Origin: Fen-1077 sp050014355
GTDB lineage: Bacteria > Chloroflexota > Dehalococcoidia > Dehalococcoidales > RBG-16-60-22
Direction of reading: 5' to 3'
NCBI GenBank assembly: GCA_050014355.1
Contig: JBEKDL010000016.1
Span: forward strand, 1 to 48,249
Length of the DNA: 48,249 nucleotides
This document shows, piece after piece, positions 38,359 through 45,842 of this stretch. A program made the position numbers and the translations under genes. The notes beneath the pieces are model-generated. The model made no database searches and had not been told where the DNA came from. It saw only the letters and a program-made list of their open reading frames with translations. Position 1 is the stretch's first letter. The number at the start of each line of letters is the position of its first letter.

Positions 38359-39243
38359 ATGGATAAAAACCATCCCGAAAACAGTCAGGGCTCTCTCATC
38401 TCACAAACAAAAAAGCTCCTGCGTCGGTATAACCTCCGGGCGAAAAAGGGGCTGGGGCAGAACTTTTTAATCGACCGAAAGGTACTGCAAAAAATACTTG
38501 ACGCGGCCGATTTAAAGTCCACCGACACGGTTATCGAGGTGGGGCCGGGGCTGGGGCTGATGACGGCGGAGCTGGCCAAACGCGCGGGGTGGGTCATCGC
38601 CATCGAGCTGGACAACCGGCTGGCGGATATCTTGAGAGAAACGCTGCCGACCGATAATGTGGTCATTATCAACCGGGACGTGCTCGGGACGGAGCCGGCG
38701 GAGCTGCTGCAGGAAAGCGCACCAAAAATCCCGGAGGCCATGAAGCCTTACAAGGTCGTCGCCAATTTGCCTTATTATATTACGTCACCGGTGCTGCGCC
38801 ATTTTCTCGAAGCCTCCGTCAAACCGGAAAGAATCGTCGTCATGGTGCAGAAAGAGGTGGCGGAGGTCATCACGGCAGGGCCGGGAAAGCGGAGCGTCCT
38901 CTCCATCAGCGTGCAGTTTTACGGCAAGCCGGAAATCGTCACCATCGTACCGGCAGCCTCGTTCTACCCGGCGCCGGAGGTGGACTCGGCGGTGGTGAAG
39001 ATTGACGTTTATCCGCGGCCGCCGGTGGATGTGGACGACGAGGGAAGATTTTTCAAGCTAGTGCGCGCCGGATTCAGCGCGGCCCGGAAACAGGCGGCCA
39101 ACTCGCTGGCGCAGGGGCTGGGGCTGGAAAAGGCGGAAGTGACGGCGTGGCTGAAAAAGGCGGGTATCGATCCTACGCGGCGGGCGGAGACTTTTACCCT
39201 GGAGGAGTGGGCGCAACTGTGGAAGGTGTGGAAGGGTGAGTAG
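38359..39243 (+). CDS. ksgA: 16S rRNA (adenine1518/1519-N6)-dimethyltransferase
   Basis: KsgA/RsmA (294 residues) dimethylates two adjacent adenines in the 3' end of 16S rRNA. Signatures are RAKKGLGQNFLID near residue 28, VIEVGPGLGLMTAELA (SAM binding, near 59), VIAIELDNRL, and the catalytic NLPYYITSPVL near 134; the C-terminal helical domain ends RRAETFTLEEWAQLW. The only near ATG is seven bases after the SRP RNA end, without a Shine-Dalgarno, so its translation start is odd: either it is translated from the long SRP-ksgA transcript or it has a leaderless message. ispE follows. Confidence 0.96.
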   Translation: MDKNHPENSQGSLISQTKKLLRRYNLRAKKGLGQNFLIDRKVLQKILDAADLKSTDTVIEVGPGLGLMTAELAKRAGWVIAIELDNRLADILRETLPTDNVVIINRDVLGTEPAELLQESAPKIPEAMKPYKVVANLPYYITSPVLRHFLEASVKPERIVVMVQKEVAEVITAGPGKRSVLSISVQFYGKPEIVTIVPAASFYPAPEVDSAVVKIDVYPRPPVDVDDEGRFFKLVRAGFSAARKQAANSLAQGLGLEKAEVTAWLKKAGIDPTRRAETFTLEEWAQLWKVWKGE

Positions 39244-39297
39244 TTAGTAGTTTGGAGGACGGATTGCTTCGCGTCGCTCGCAATGACCGGACAAGAT

Positions 39298-40143
39298 ATG
39301 TTAAAAGTTAAGGCACCCGCCAAGATAAACCTGACGCTGGAAGTGCTGGCAAAGCGCGCGGACGGCTACCATGAAATACGCAGCGTAGTGCAGTCGGTAG
39401 CCCTATACGACACTCTGTATTTTGAGGACGGGCCGGGAATTGAATTTCAATGTGATATGCCGGAATGGGCTGTGGAGAAAAGCCTGCTGAATAAAGCGGT
39501 CAGCCTGCTACAAGGAGCAACAGGGTGCCAGAAGGGGGCGGGGATAAGGATAGAAAAGCGCATCCCGTTGACGGCGGGGCTGGGTGGCGATTCCAGCGAT
39601 GCGGCGGCATTATTACGGGGCCTGAATGAACTGTGGGGATTGAAGCTATCCACTAAAAAGCGGCAACAGATAGCGGCGAATCTTGGTTCGGACGTGAACT
39701 TTTTTCTTCACGGCGGGACGGCATTAGTTGAAGGGAAGGGGGAGAAAATAACGCCGCTGCCGGCGCTACCGAAGATGTGGGTGGTGCTGGTGGCGCCGGA
39801 CGTGCCTAACGCGCCGGGGAAAACGGGGCGGATGTACGGGGCGCTGAAGCCGGGGCATTTTACGGACGGTAAATTAACGGAAAAATTTGTAAATAATTTG
39901 CATAAGAATGTTACGTTTGATGCTTCGATGTTGTTCAACACCTTCGAGAATGTCGCTGGCGATATTTTCCCAGGTCTCAAAGTCTACCAAGAGCACCTGA
40001 TAAAGCTTGGAGCACGGAATGTGCACCTGGCCGGCTCCGGGCCGGCGCTTTTTACGATGTTCAAGGACAAAGCACAGGCGGAGGACTTTTACGCACGCTG
40101 TGAGGGGCAGAAAATGCAGGCGTACCTGGCGGAGACATTGTGA
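39298..40143 (+). CDS. ispE: 4-(cytidine 5'-diphospho)-2-C-methyl-D-erythritol kinase
   Basis: IspE (281 residues) phosphorylates CDP-ME in the MEP isoprenoid pathway. GHMP kinase signatures: KAPAKINLTLEVLAKRADGYHE at the start, PLTAGLGGDSSDAAALLRGLN (ATP-binding glycine loop) near residue 90, and NVHLAGSGPALFTMF near 245. The start chosen is the ATG giving MLKVKAPAK, matching the family; ATG 39283 is also in frame but lies in a GGATTGCTTCGCG...CTCGCAATGACC dispersed repeat, which fills the 39-base gap after ksgA. The stop overlaps the next gene's GTG. Confidence 0.95.
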   Translation: MLKVKAPAKINLTLEVLAKRADGYHEIRSVVQSVALYDTLYFEDGPGIEFQCDMPEWAVEKSLLNKAVSLLQGATGCQKGAGIRIEKRIPLTAGLGGDSSDAAALLRGLNELWGLKLSTKKRQQIAANLGSDVNFFLHGGTALVEGKGEKITPLPALPKMWVVLVAPDVPNAPGKTGRMYGALKPGHFTDGKLTEKFVNNLHKNVTFDASMLFNTFENVAGDIFPGLKVYQEHLIKLGARNVHLAGSGPALFTMFKDKAQAEDFYARCEGQKMQAYLAETL

Positions 40144-40922
40144 AGAACTTAAGGACATGGGGAAGGCCGCCTCACGGGGTGGCCGTTATTCACGGCGGGC
40201 CGGGGGCGCCCGGGGAAATGGCGCCGGTGGCGAGAGAGCTGGCGAAAATCTGCGGGGTGCTGGAGCCGCTGCAAACGAAAGACACTTTAGGGGGACAGGT
40301 AAGGGAGCTGCATGAAATTCTGGAGCAGAAAGGCAAGCTGCCGATTTGCTTAATCGGGTATTCGTGGGGGGCGTGGTTAAGCTTTATCGTGACGGCGCGG
40401 CACCCGGAGGTGGTGCGAAAGCTCATCCTGGTGGGGAGCGCGGCTTTCGAAGAAAAATACGCAGAGAACATCGTCCCGGACAGGATGGATAGGCTCACCG
40501 AAGAGGAAAGAATCGAAGCGCTCGACCTGATAGACACCCTCGATGACCCCGCCACGCCGGATAAAGACGCCCGGATGGCGAGGCTCGGGGCGCTATTCAG
40601 TAAAGCGGATACGTACGACGCGCTGCCGCGGAAAAGCGAGCTACTGGAATTCAGCTACGAAATCAATAAAAGCGTCTGGGAAGAGGCGAAGGCGTTAAGG
40701 GAAAGCGGGGGGCTGCTGGAAATGGGGAAGAAAATAAAGTGCCCGGTGGTGGCCATCCACGGCGACTACGACCCGCACCGGGCGGAAGGCGTGAAGGAGC
40801 CGCTGACGCGCGTGCTGAAAGACTTCAAGTTCATCTTGCTGGAGAAGTGCGGTCACGAGCCGTGGATAGAGAAGTTCGCCAGGGACAAGTTTTATGAGAT
40901 AATTAAAAATGAGATAAAATAG
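40140..40922 (+). CDS. Alpha/beta hydrolase
   Basis: A 260-residue alpha/beta-hydrolase fold protein. The oxyanion strand is VIHGGPGAPGEMAPVA near residue 17, the nucleophile elbow is GYSWGAW (Ser near residue 74), the acid is in IHGDYDPHRAEG near residue 204, and the His is in EKCGHEPWIEKF near residue 238. The HGGPGAPGEM start is seen in proline iminopeptidase-like and esterase-like members, but no specificity can be given. It begins at GTG overlapping the ispE TGA by four bases (GTGA), so it is translationally coupled to ispE. A conserved link to the pathway is not implied. Confidence 0.87.
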   Translation: MKNLRTWGRPPHGVAVIHGGPGAPGEMAPVARELAKICGVLEPLQTKDTLGGQVRELHEILEQKGKLPICLIGYSWGAWLSFIVTARHPEVVRKLILVGSAAFEEKYAENIVPDRMDRLTEEERIEALDLIDTLDDPATPDKDARMARLGALFSKADTYDALPRKSELLEFSYEINKSVWEEAKALRESGGLLEMGKKIKCPVVAIHGDYDPHRAEGVKEPLTRVLKDFKFILLEKCGHEPWIEKFARDKFYEIIKNEIK

Positions 40923-40924
40923 AG

Positions 40925-40998
40925 GAAATTCTAAGAACTAAACTCTAAACACTAAATACACAGGTCCAGGTTTTAGAATTTAGAATTTAGAGTTTACA
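40925..40998. repeat. Inverted repeat of TAAACTCTAAA / TTTAGAGTTTA
   Basis: TTCTAAGAACTAAACTCTAAACACTAAATA (40928-40960) is answered by TTTTAGAATTTAGAATTTAGAGTTTACAT (40972-41000), with a 10-base CACAGGTCCAGG-like centre. The same words occur at 5474-5503. It may terminate the ksgA-ispE-hydrolase transcript as a weak AT-rich hairpin. Confidence 0.6.
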
Positions 40999-41016
40999 TT
41001 AAAAGGGGGTTTGAAG

Positions 41017-41523
41017 ATGCCATATAAGACCGACCAAAATCTGCAAGAGGCTTTCGGGGGGGAGAGCAAAGCGAACCGGCGGTATATTTTCTTCGCGGAG
41101 AAGGCGGAGAAAGAGGGCTATCCGGGCGTGGCGAAGCTTTTCCGGGCGGTAGCGGAGGCGGAGACGGTGCACGCGCGGAACCACCTTAATGCGCTGGACG
41201 CCATCGGCGCGACGAAGGAAAACCTGATGGCGGCGAGCATCGGGGAGCACCAGGAGTTCACGGGGATGTACCCGATGTTTATCGAGGTAGCCAAGGAAGA
41301 GCGGAACGACCGCGCGGACCGGACCTTCGCGCTGGCTAACGTCGTGGAAAAAATCCACCACGGGCTTTTCGAGGCGGCCCTAAAAGAGGTCAAGGAGGGG
41401 GAAAAGCCGGCGGAGGCGACCTATTACGTGTGCCAGGTCTGCGGCAACACGGTAGCAGGGTCAGCGCCGGACAAGTGCCCCGTATGCGGCTCGGCGGCGA
41501 AAGCGTTCAAGAAGATAGACTAA
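41017..41523 (+). CDS. rbr: Rubrerythrin
   Basis: A 168-residue rubrerythrin, a non-haem diiron peroxidase typical of anaerobes that reduces hydrogen peroxide. The ferritin-like helices carry the diiron ligands in LQEAFGGESKANRRY, AVAEAETVHARNHL (E-x2-H), IGEHQEFTGMYP and NVVEKIHHGLFEAA. The C-terminal rubredoxin-like domain binds one iron by CQVCG and CPVCG. The start is ATG 41017, with AGGGGG upstream; a TTG two codons earlier is less likely. It is a monocistronic gene behind an AT-rich repeat and ends 130 bases before the next gene. Confidence 0.95.
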   Translation: MPYKTDQNLQEAFGGESKANRRYIFFAEKAEKEGYPGVAKLFRAVAEAETVHARNHLNALDAIGATKENLMAASIGEHQEFTGMYPMFIEVAKEERNDRADRTFALANVVEKIHHGLFEAALKEVKEGEKPAEATYYVCQVCGNTVAGSAPDKCPVCGSAAKAFKKID

Positions 41524-41561
41524 CTGTCATTGCGAGGAGCGAAGCGACGTGGCAATCCCCC
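41524..41561. repeat. TGTCATTGCGAGGAGCGAAGCGACGTGGCAATC element
   Basis: A single complete copy of the family seen at 7131, 14425 and others, directly after the rubrerythrin stop codon. Confidence 0.75.
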
Positions 41562-41599
41562 TGCGGTGCCTGAAAAAAGCTGGTTCCAACCTCCTCCCT

Positions 41600-41628
41600 T
41601 TGTAAGAAGCCCGGCTTTTCCTTATAAT
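41600..41628 (+). promoter_or_regulatory. Promoter of the 41659 gene
   Basis: TTGTAA (41600-41605), a 17-base spacer and TATAAT (41623-41628), 31 bases before the ATG. Confidence 0.65.
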
Positions 41629-41658
41629 GATATTGATATCTAGAGTTAAAGGAGCTGT

Positions 41659-42441
41659 ATGAGCCGTTTAATCGATAAGTTCCAGAATGCCGCCCAGTCC
41701 TCCACCCAGCCGATGGGTTTCCGCACCTCCCGCGCCGCCGCGCCGGAACCGGGTATCTTGGTTATCGTCAGCGCGACCCCGGAGGAAGCTGGAAATGCCG
41801 GCGATATCGGTAACGCTGCCGCTTTTCTTATCCGCCCGAACGATTTAACGCTTACCGCGAAAAACTTCCAGAAAATAGCCGAAACCCTCCCGGATGTCCC
41901 CATCGGGCTTTATCTGGAGGACGCCGGTGACGCTGAAATAGCGGCGCTGACCGAAGCCGGCTGCGATTTCTTAGTATTCCCCGCCTCCAGCCGGTTTATC
42001 GCCGCCCCCACCGGTAAAAAGTCCGGCCGTATTTTGCAGGTGGAATCGTCCATGGACGATAGCCTGCTGCGGGCGGGCAATAGCCTTCCTGTGGACGCTT
42101 TCCTGGCCGCCGATACCTTTTCCGGCGGCTCCCTTTCCTGGCACGAGCTGATGATTATCCAGCACCTGGCCAACACGCTGGCCAGACCCCTGATACTCAA
42201 CCTGCCCCCCGATGCCACCGAGGCGGAGCTTAAAGCGCTCTATGAAGCCGGCGTGGACGGTGGCCTGGTGGAAATTTCCGCGCTGAAACCCGGCGGCCTG
42301 AAAAAATTGCAGGATGCCATCGGCAAGCTGCCGCCCCGCTCCGCCAGGAAACGCGGGAAAATCGATGTTTTCCTGCCCCGTGCGGGAGGAGAGCCTGCTG
42401 CTGCCCCACCCCCCGACGAAGAAGAAGAGGAAGACGAGTAA
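41659..42441 (+). CDS. TIM-barrel-like protein of unknown function
   Basis: A 260-residue protein not recognised by name. The alternation of hydrophobic strands and helices (GILVIVSA, AAFLIRPNDLTLTAKNFQKIAETLPDVPIGLYLED, EAGCDFLVFPAS, LILNLPPDATEAELKALYEAGVDGGLVEIS) is that of a beta/alpha barrel. The tail (RSARKRGKIDVFLPRAGGEP...) ends in a Pro-rich and then acidic run (DEEEEEDE). AAAGGAGCTGT precedes the ATG. It looks like a lineage-specific conserved protein. It has its own promoter; downstream the convergent guaB3 begins within 170 bases. Confidence 0.6.
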   Translation: MSRLIDKFQNAAQSSTQPMGFRTSRAAAPEPGILVIVSATPEEAGNAGDIGNAAAFLIRPNDLTLTAKNFQKIAETLPDVPIGLYLEDAGDAEIAALTEAGCDFLVFPASSRFIAAPTGKKSGRILQVESSMDDSLLRAGNSLPVDAFLAADTFSGGSLSWHELMIIQHLANTLARPLILNLPPDATEAELKALYEAGVDGGLVEISALKPGGLKKLQDAIGKLPPRSARKRGKIDVFLPRAGGEPAAAPPPDEEEEEDE

Positions 42442-42608
42442 GGGCGCTTTACTAATTATGGATTATTCTATTCGGTTATTTCAGCGCCCTAACGCCGCGC
42501 CGTTGTTTTACTGGAATGACAGAATAAGTGAAAATAAAAAAGCCCCGAAATATCAGGACTCCTTGACTCGTTAGTTTTAACTTTTGAGCTTTGAGTTTTG
42601 AGTTTGGT

Positions 42609-43763
42609 TTACACGCCCTGCGTCATCTGGTAAATCTTGCCTTCGGTCGATATCGCCGGCGCTATCACCATCTCCGCGTTATGCATCTCCTGGATGTTCG
42701 CCGCCCCGCAGAACCCCATCGCCGTCTTTAGCGCCCCCACGAAGTTCTCTGTTCCGTGCGTCTTGGATGTTGGTCCGAAGAGCAGCTTTTCCAGCGTCGT
42801 GTTCGTCCCCACCTTTATCCGCGTCCCCCGCGGCAGCGCCGGGTGCGGATGCGACATTCCCCAATGATAGCCGCGTCCCGGGGCTTCCTTCGTCTGCGCG
42901 ATGGGTGAGCCAATCATCACCGCATCCGTGCCGGCAGCGAACGATTTGCAGATGTCGCCGCCCTTGCGCAGGCCGCCGTCGGTGATAATCGGTATATACT
43001 TTCCTGATTCCCGGTAGTATTCATCCCTCGCCGCCGCGCAGTCGATGGTCGCGGTAATCTGCGGCACCCCTATCCCCAGCACTTCCCGGCTGGTGCAGGC
43101 CGCGCCGGGCCCGACGCCTACCAGCACCCCCGCGATGCCCGTTCTCATTAGTTCCAGGCACGCGTTATAGCTCACGCAGTTGCCGACGACTATCGGCATT
43201 TTGACCTGCTCGGATAGCTCGGAGAATATCAGCCCGCGGTAGCTCTTGGAAATATGGCGCGCGCTGGTGACGGTCGACTGTATGACGAGGATATCCCCGC
43301 CGGCTTCCGCCACTATCGGCGCCAGCTTTTTGGTGTTGGCCGGTATCAAAGATATAGCGCAGACGGCCTTCGCCTTTTTAATCGCCCGCACCCTGTCGCC
43401 GACCAGCTTCTCTTTAATCGGCTCCTTGTAGACTTTTTGCAGCAGCGCCGTCACCTCGGCGTCGGACGCTTTGGCGATTTTCTCCAGCACCTCGTCCGGG
43501 TTTTCGTAGCGGGCCTGTACGCCGTCGAGGTTGAGCACCCCGAGCCCCCCCAGCTTGTTTATCTGGATGGCCAGCTTTACGTCGACGACGGAGTCCATGG
43601 CCGAGGTGATAAAGGGAATCGAGAAAGTGAAATCGCCGATGTGGAAATCGGTGTTGGTCTGGTCAGGGTTGAGCGTGACATCTCCGGGCACGATGGCCAC
43701 TTCGTCAAAACCGTAGGATTGCCGGAGCTGTTTGAACCTGGGGAGGGCTTTAGCGCTGCACAT
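42609..43763 (-). CDS. guaB3: GuaB3-type IMP dehydrogenase-related protein
   Basis: A 384-residue IMPDH/GMP reductase fold protein of the GuaB3 group. It keeps the barrel signatures PFITSAMDSVVDVKLAIQINKLGGLGVLNLDGVQ, GVGPGAACTSREVLGIGVPQ (the Cys loop; Cys of AACTS is the catalytic position) and GGLRKGGDICKSFAAGTDAVMIGSP. No CBS domains are inserted, so it is shorter than GuaB. GuaB3 proteins are linked to purine conversion, but activity differs between organisms. ATG 43763 gives MCSAKALPRF; there is no Shine-Dalgarno and the -10 is only about 13 bases away, so the message is probably leaderless. Confidence 0.85.
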   Translation of the reverse strand: MCSAKALPRFKQLRQSYGFDEVAIVPGDVTLNPDQTNTDFHIGDFTFSIPFITSAMDSVVDVKLAIQINKLGGLGVLNLDGVQARYENPDEVLEKIAKASDAEVTALLQKVYKEPIKEKLVGDRVRAIKKAKAVCAISLIPANTKKLAPIVAEAGGDILVIQSTVTSARHISKSYRGLIFSELSEQVKMPIVVGNCVSYNACLELMRTGIAGVLVGVGPGAACTSREVLGIGVPQITATIDCAAARDEYYRESGKYIPIITDGGLRKGGDICKSFAAGTDAVMIGSPIAQTKEAPGRGYHWGMSHPHPALPRGTRIKVGTNTTLEKLLFGPTSKTHGTENFVGALKTAMGFCGAANIQEMHNAEMVIAPAISTEGKIYQMTQGV

Positions 43764-43772
43764 ATATGTGCA
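43757..43772. promoter_or_regulatory. Perfect 16-bp palindrome on the guaB3 start
   Basis: TGCACATATATGTGCA reads identically on both strands. It covers the predicted transcription start and the guaB3 ATG (43763-43761), four bases downstream of the -10. A dimeric repressor bound here would block initiation. Likely an operator; the regulator is unknown. Confidence 0.6.
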
Positions 43773-43776
43773 CACT

Positions 43777-43806
43777 ATTATAACAAAATCCCGAAACCTT
43801 TTGCAA
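43777..43806 (-). promoter_or_regulatory. Promoter of guaB3
   Basis: On the minus strand TTGCAA (43806-43801), an 18-base spacer and a perfect TATAAT (43782-43777). Transcription should begin near 43770, about seven bases before the ATG. Confidence 0.75.
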
Positions 43807-43829
43807 CACCGTTTCCTCCAGAATCCGCG

Positions 43830-44190
43830 CGACCATCTGTCATTGCGAGCACAGCGAAGCAATCCGTATCCTGAACGTCATTCCCGCGCAAGCCGGAATC
43901 CATTGTCCCCCTTTCGTAAAGAGCTTGCCCTCGGCAGCGCTCGCACTTGGGGGTGAGGTCAGCACAAATCACCCAAGCTTTTACTTTTGACCTGTGTCTT
44001 TAACTTTTAACCTTTGACTTTTCAGCTGTCCCTCTCTCGACCACAAGCAGGAGTGTGCCGCGGGAATCCCGATTGTATCGGGATCTCAAAAATTTTCCCC
44101 CTCTCCAAACAGAATATTGTTCGCTCATAACGTTGACCCGTTTGGAGAGGGGGCCAGGGGGTAAGGCATACCCTTTGTTGCCTTGCTGCT
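43830..44190. repeat. Dispersed repeat block between guaB3 and the 44257 gene
   Basis: TGTCATTGCGAGCACAGCGAAGCAATCCG (43838-43866), GTCATTCCCGCGCAAGCCGGAATCC (43878-43902), an A/T-rich CTTTTACTTTTGACCTGTG run (43977-44022), GAATCCCGATTGTATCGGGATCTC (44065-44088), and CCCCCTCTCCAAACAG...CGTTTGGAGAGGGGGCCAGGGGG (44097-44161). No gene is seen. Confidence 0.65.
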
Positions 44191-44203
44191 TGTTCTTTCC
44201 TAT

Positions 44204-44233
44204 TTGACAACCCCCTTTCTTTATCCTTATAAT
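44204..44233 (+). promoter_or_regulatory. Promoter of the 44257 gene
   Basis: A perfect TTGACA (44204-44209), an 18-base spacer and a perfect TATAAT (44228-44233), 23 bases before the ATG. Confidence 0.75.
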
Positions 44234-44256
44234 CCCCACGAGCGCAGGTTAGTTAT

Positions 44257-44448
44257 ATGGCCCTTGTTATTTTAATTGTAGCCCTTATCTGTCTTATCGG
44301 CGGCGGTGCCGGATTATTCTATGTCAACGTCAACCTGGATATGGGCACCGCCCTCTGGATTTGCGGCAATATCGCTTTCGGCACTTTCGCCGCCGTCGGC
44401 GTCGTCGTTTGCATTTTCCTGGCCATCTTCAACGCCGAATTCGAATAG
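44257..44448 (+). CDS. Small two-span membrane protein
   Basis: A 63-residue protein with two hydrophobic segments, residues 2-23 (ALVILIVALICLIGGGAGLFY) and 33-57 (LWICGNIAFGTFAAVGVVVCIFLAI), joined by VNVNLDMGTA. There is only a weak ribosome site (CAGGTTAGTT), but a consensus promoter just upstream, so it should be transcribed well. No family is recognised and the neighbours (guaB3, rsmI) give no hint. Confidence 0.6.
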   Translation: MALVILIVALICLIGGGAGLFYVNVNLDMGTALWICGNIAFGTFAAVGVVVCIFLAIFNAEFE

Positions 44449-44508
44449 GCGCCGAATTTGCACCTTTTCCCTTTCTCCACCGCTCTCCTAAGACTTTAGC
44501 TTTGAACA

Positions 44509-44538
44509 TAGACAGGCGGAAGCTAATCGTTCTATAAT
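44509..44538 (+). promoter_or_regulatory. Promoter of rsmI
   Basis: TAGACA (44509-44514), an 18-base spacer and TATAAT (44533-44538), 17 bases before the ATG; same form as the tuf operon promoter. Confidence 0.7.
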
Positions 44539-44555
44539 ATTGATAAGGATTAAAA

Positions 44556-45395
44556 ATGCCGGCTCTTTACGTCGTCGCCACCCCCATCGGAAACCTGGAA
44601 GACATCACGCTTCGGGCCCTGCGCGTGCTCCGCGAGGTGAAGCTCATCGCCGCGGAAGACACCCGCAAGACCCGGCGCCTTCTCAACGCCTACGACATTA
44701 AAACGCCCATGACCAGCTACTACGAGCACAACAAGCTGGCCAAGCTGGATTCCATCCTGGACTCCTTGAAGGAAATCGATGTCGCCCTGGTGTCCGAGGC
44801 CGGCATGCCTGGCATCTCCGACCCCGGCTATGAGCTTATTGCCGCGGCCGGCCGGCGCGGTATTGCGGTCGTTCCCGTGCCCGGCCCTTCGGCCATTACC
44901 GCGGCGCTGGCTGTCTCCGGACTGCCCACGGACAGGTTTACTTACATCGGATTCCTGCCTGGTAAATCTGGCGCGCGGCGGCGTACTTTGGAGTCTATTG
45001 TCAATGAACCCGGCACTATCATCGCTTTAGAAGCCCCCCACCGTCTCGCCGGGTCATTAGCTGATATACTGGACGTCCTCGGCGACCGGCGTCTCGCCGT
45101 CTGCCGTGAGCTTACCAAGCTCTACGAGGAGGTCTTCCGCGGGACGTTGAATGAGGCCATCAATCACTTTACCGAGCCCCGGGGCGAGTTCACTCTAATC
45201 ATCGAAGGCAAAGGCGACAAGGAAAAACCCCGCTTAACCGAAGATATTGAAAGCCAGCTCCGGAAAATGTACCTGGCGGGCGCTTCGGCCCGGGAAGCGG
45301 TCGGCGCTGTCGCTGGAGAAACGGGACTGAAAAAGAAAGAGCTTTACCAGACCTGGCTCAAGCTGGATAAGGTCTGGGAACGAGAAAAAGAGTAG
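44556..45395 (+). CDS. rsmI: 16S rRNA (cytidine1402-2'-O)-methyltransferase
   Basis: RsmI (279 residues) methylates the 2'-OH of C1402 in the decoding centre. The tetrapyrrole-methylase-like fold is visible: LYVVATPIGNLEDITLRALRVL at the start, AAEDTRKTRRLLNAY near residue 33, VSEAGMPGISDPG near 78, VPGPSAITAALAVSGLPTDRFTYIGFLPGK near 108 and APHRLAGSLADI near residue 160. The C-terminal extension (EDIESQLRKMYLAGASAREAVGAVAGETGLKKKELYQ) is the usual helical tail. The start is ATG with AAGGATTAAAA upstream. A short zinc-ribbon gene follows after 27 bases. Confidence 0.95.
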   Translation: MPALYVVATPIGNLEDITLRALRVLREVKLIAAEDTRKTRRLLNAYDIKTPMTSYYEHNKLAKLDSILDSLKEIDVALVSEAGMPGISDPGYELIAAAGRRGIAVVPVPGPSAITAALAVSGLPTDRFTYIGFLPGKSGARRRTLESIVNEPGTIIALEAPHRLAGSLADILDVLGDRRLAVCRELTKLYEEVFRGTLNEAINHFTEPRGEFTLIIEGKGDKEKPRLTEDIESQLRKMYLAGASAREAVGAVAGETGLKKKELYQTWLKLDKVWEREKE

Positions 45396-45422
45396 TGTTA
45401 AACCTACGAAGGAGCTAAACCA

Positions 45423-45635
45423 ATGCGTCGCGGCTGTATTTCTTTAGGCGAAATTAAATGTGATTCGTGCGGTAACCCCATCCCTTACCCCGACCGCTAC
45501 CTGGCCGTCAATATGAAAGGCGACAAGGAGGACGATGAGGGCGATACCAAACGTTTCTGCCTCGAGTGCTGCCTCAAGAAAGGCTACGCCCACTATAAAG
45601 AAGAGAAAGGCGAGCGGATTTTGACCTTCTTCTAG
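45423..45635 (+). CDS. Small Cys-rich zinc-ribbon-like protein
   Basis: A 70-residue protein: RRGCISLGEIKCDSCGNPIPYPDRYLAV, then an acidic segment GDKEDDEGDTKRFCLECCLKKGYAHYKEEKGERILTFF. CDSC and CLEC give a four-Cys zinc site of rubredoxin-knuckle type, with two further Cys. GAAGGAGCTAAACC precedes the ATG. Placed 27 bases after rsmI and probably on the same transcript. Not named; small zinc-ribbon proteins of this kind are common in the Dehalococcoidia-like gene style but function is unknown. Confidence 0.65.
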   Translation: MRRGCISLGEIKCDSCGNPIPYPDRYLAVNMKGDKEDDEGDTKRFCLECCLKKGYAHYKEEKGERILTFF

Positions 45636-45639
45636 GTCT

Positions 45640-45842
45640 ACCCGTCATCAGAGTTGGAGGATTTTGCCCCATTCCTGTCATTCCCGCGAAAGCGGGAATC
45701 CAGACTCCTTTATCCTGTCATACAGAAACCATAGCCGAACGAAGGTAAAAATTTGTTAATTAAGGTCATCGTAACCCTGAACACCATATCTATCGTCCCC
45801 CTTTTGCAAAGGGGGATTGAGGGGGATTTTACTTTTTGAACT
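45640..45842. repeat. Intergenic repeats before metG
   Basis: CTGTCATTCCCGCGAAAGCGGGAATCCAG (45676-45704) and a CCCCCTTTTGCAAAGGGGGATTGAGGGGG inverted repeat (45798-45826), which ends 17 bases before the metG ATG. No gene and no clear ribosome site are seen. Confidence 0.6.
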
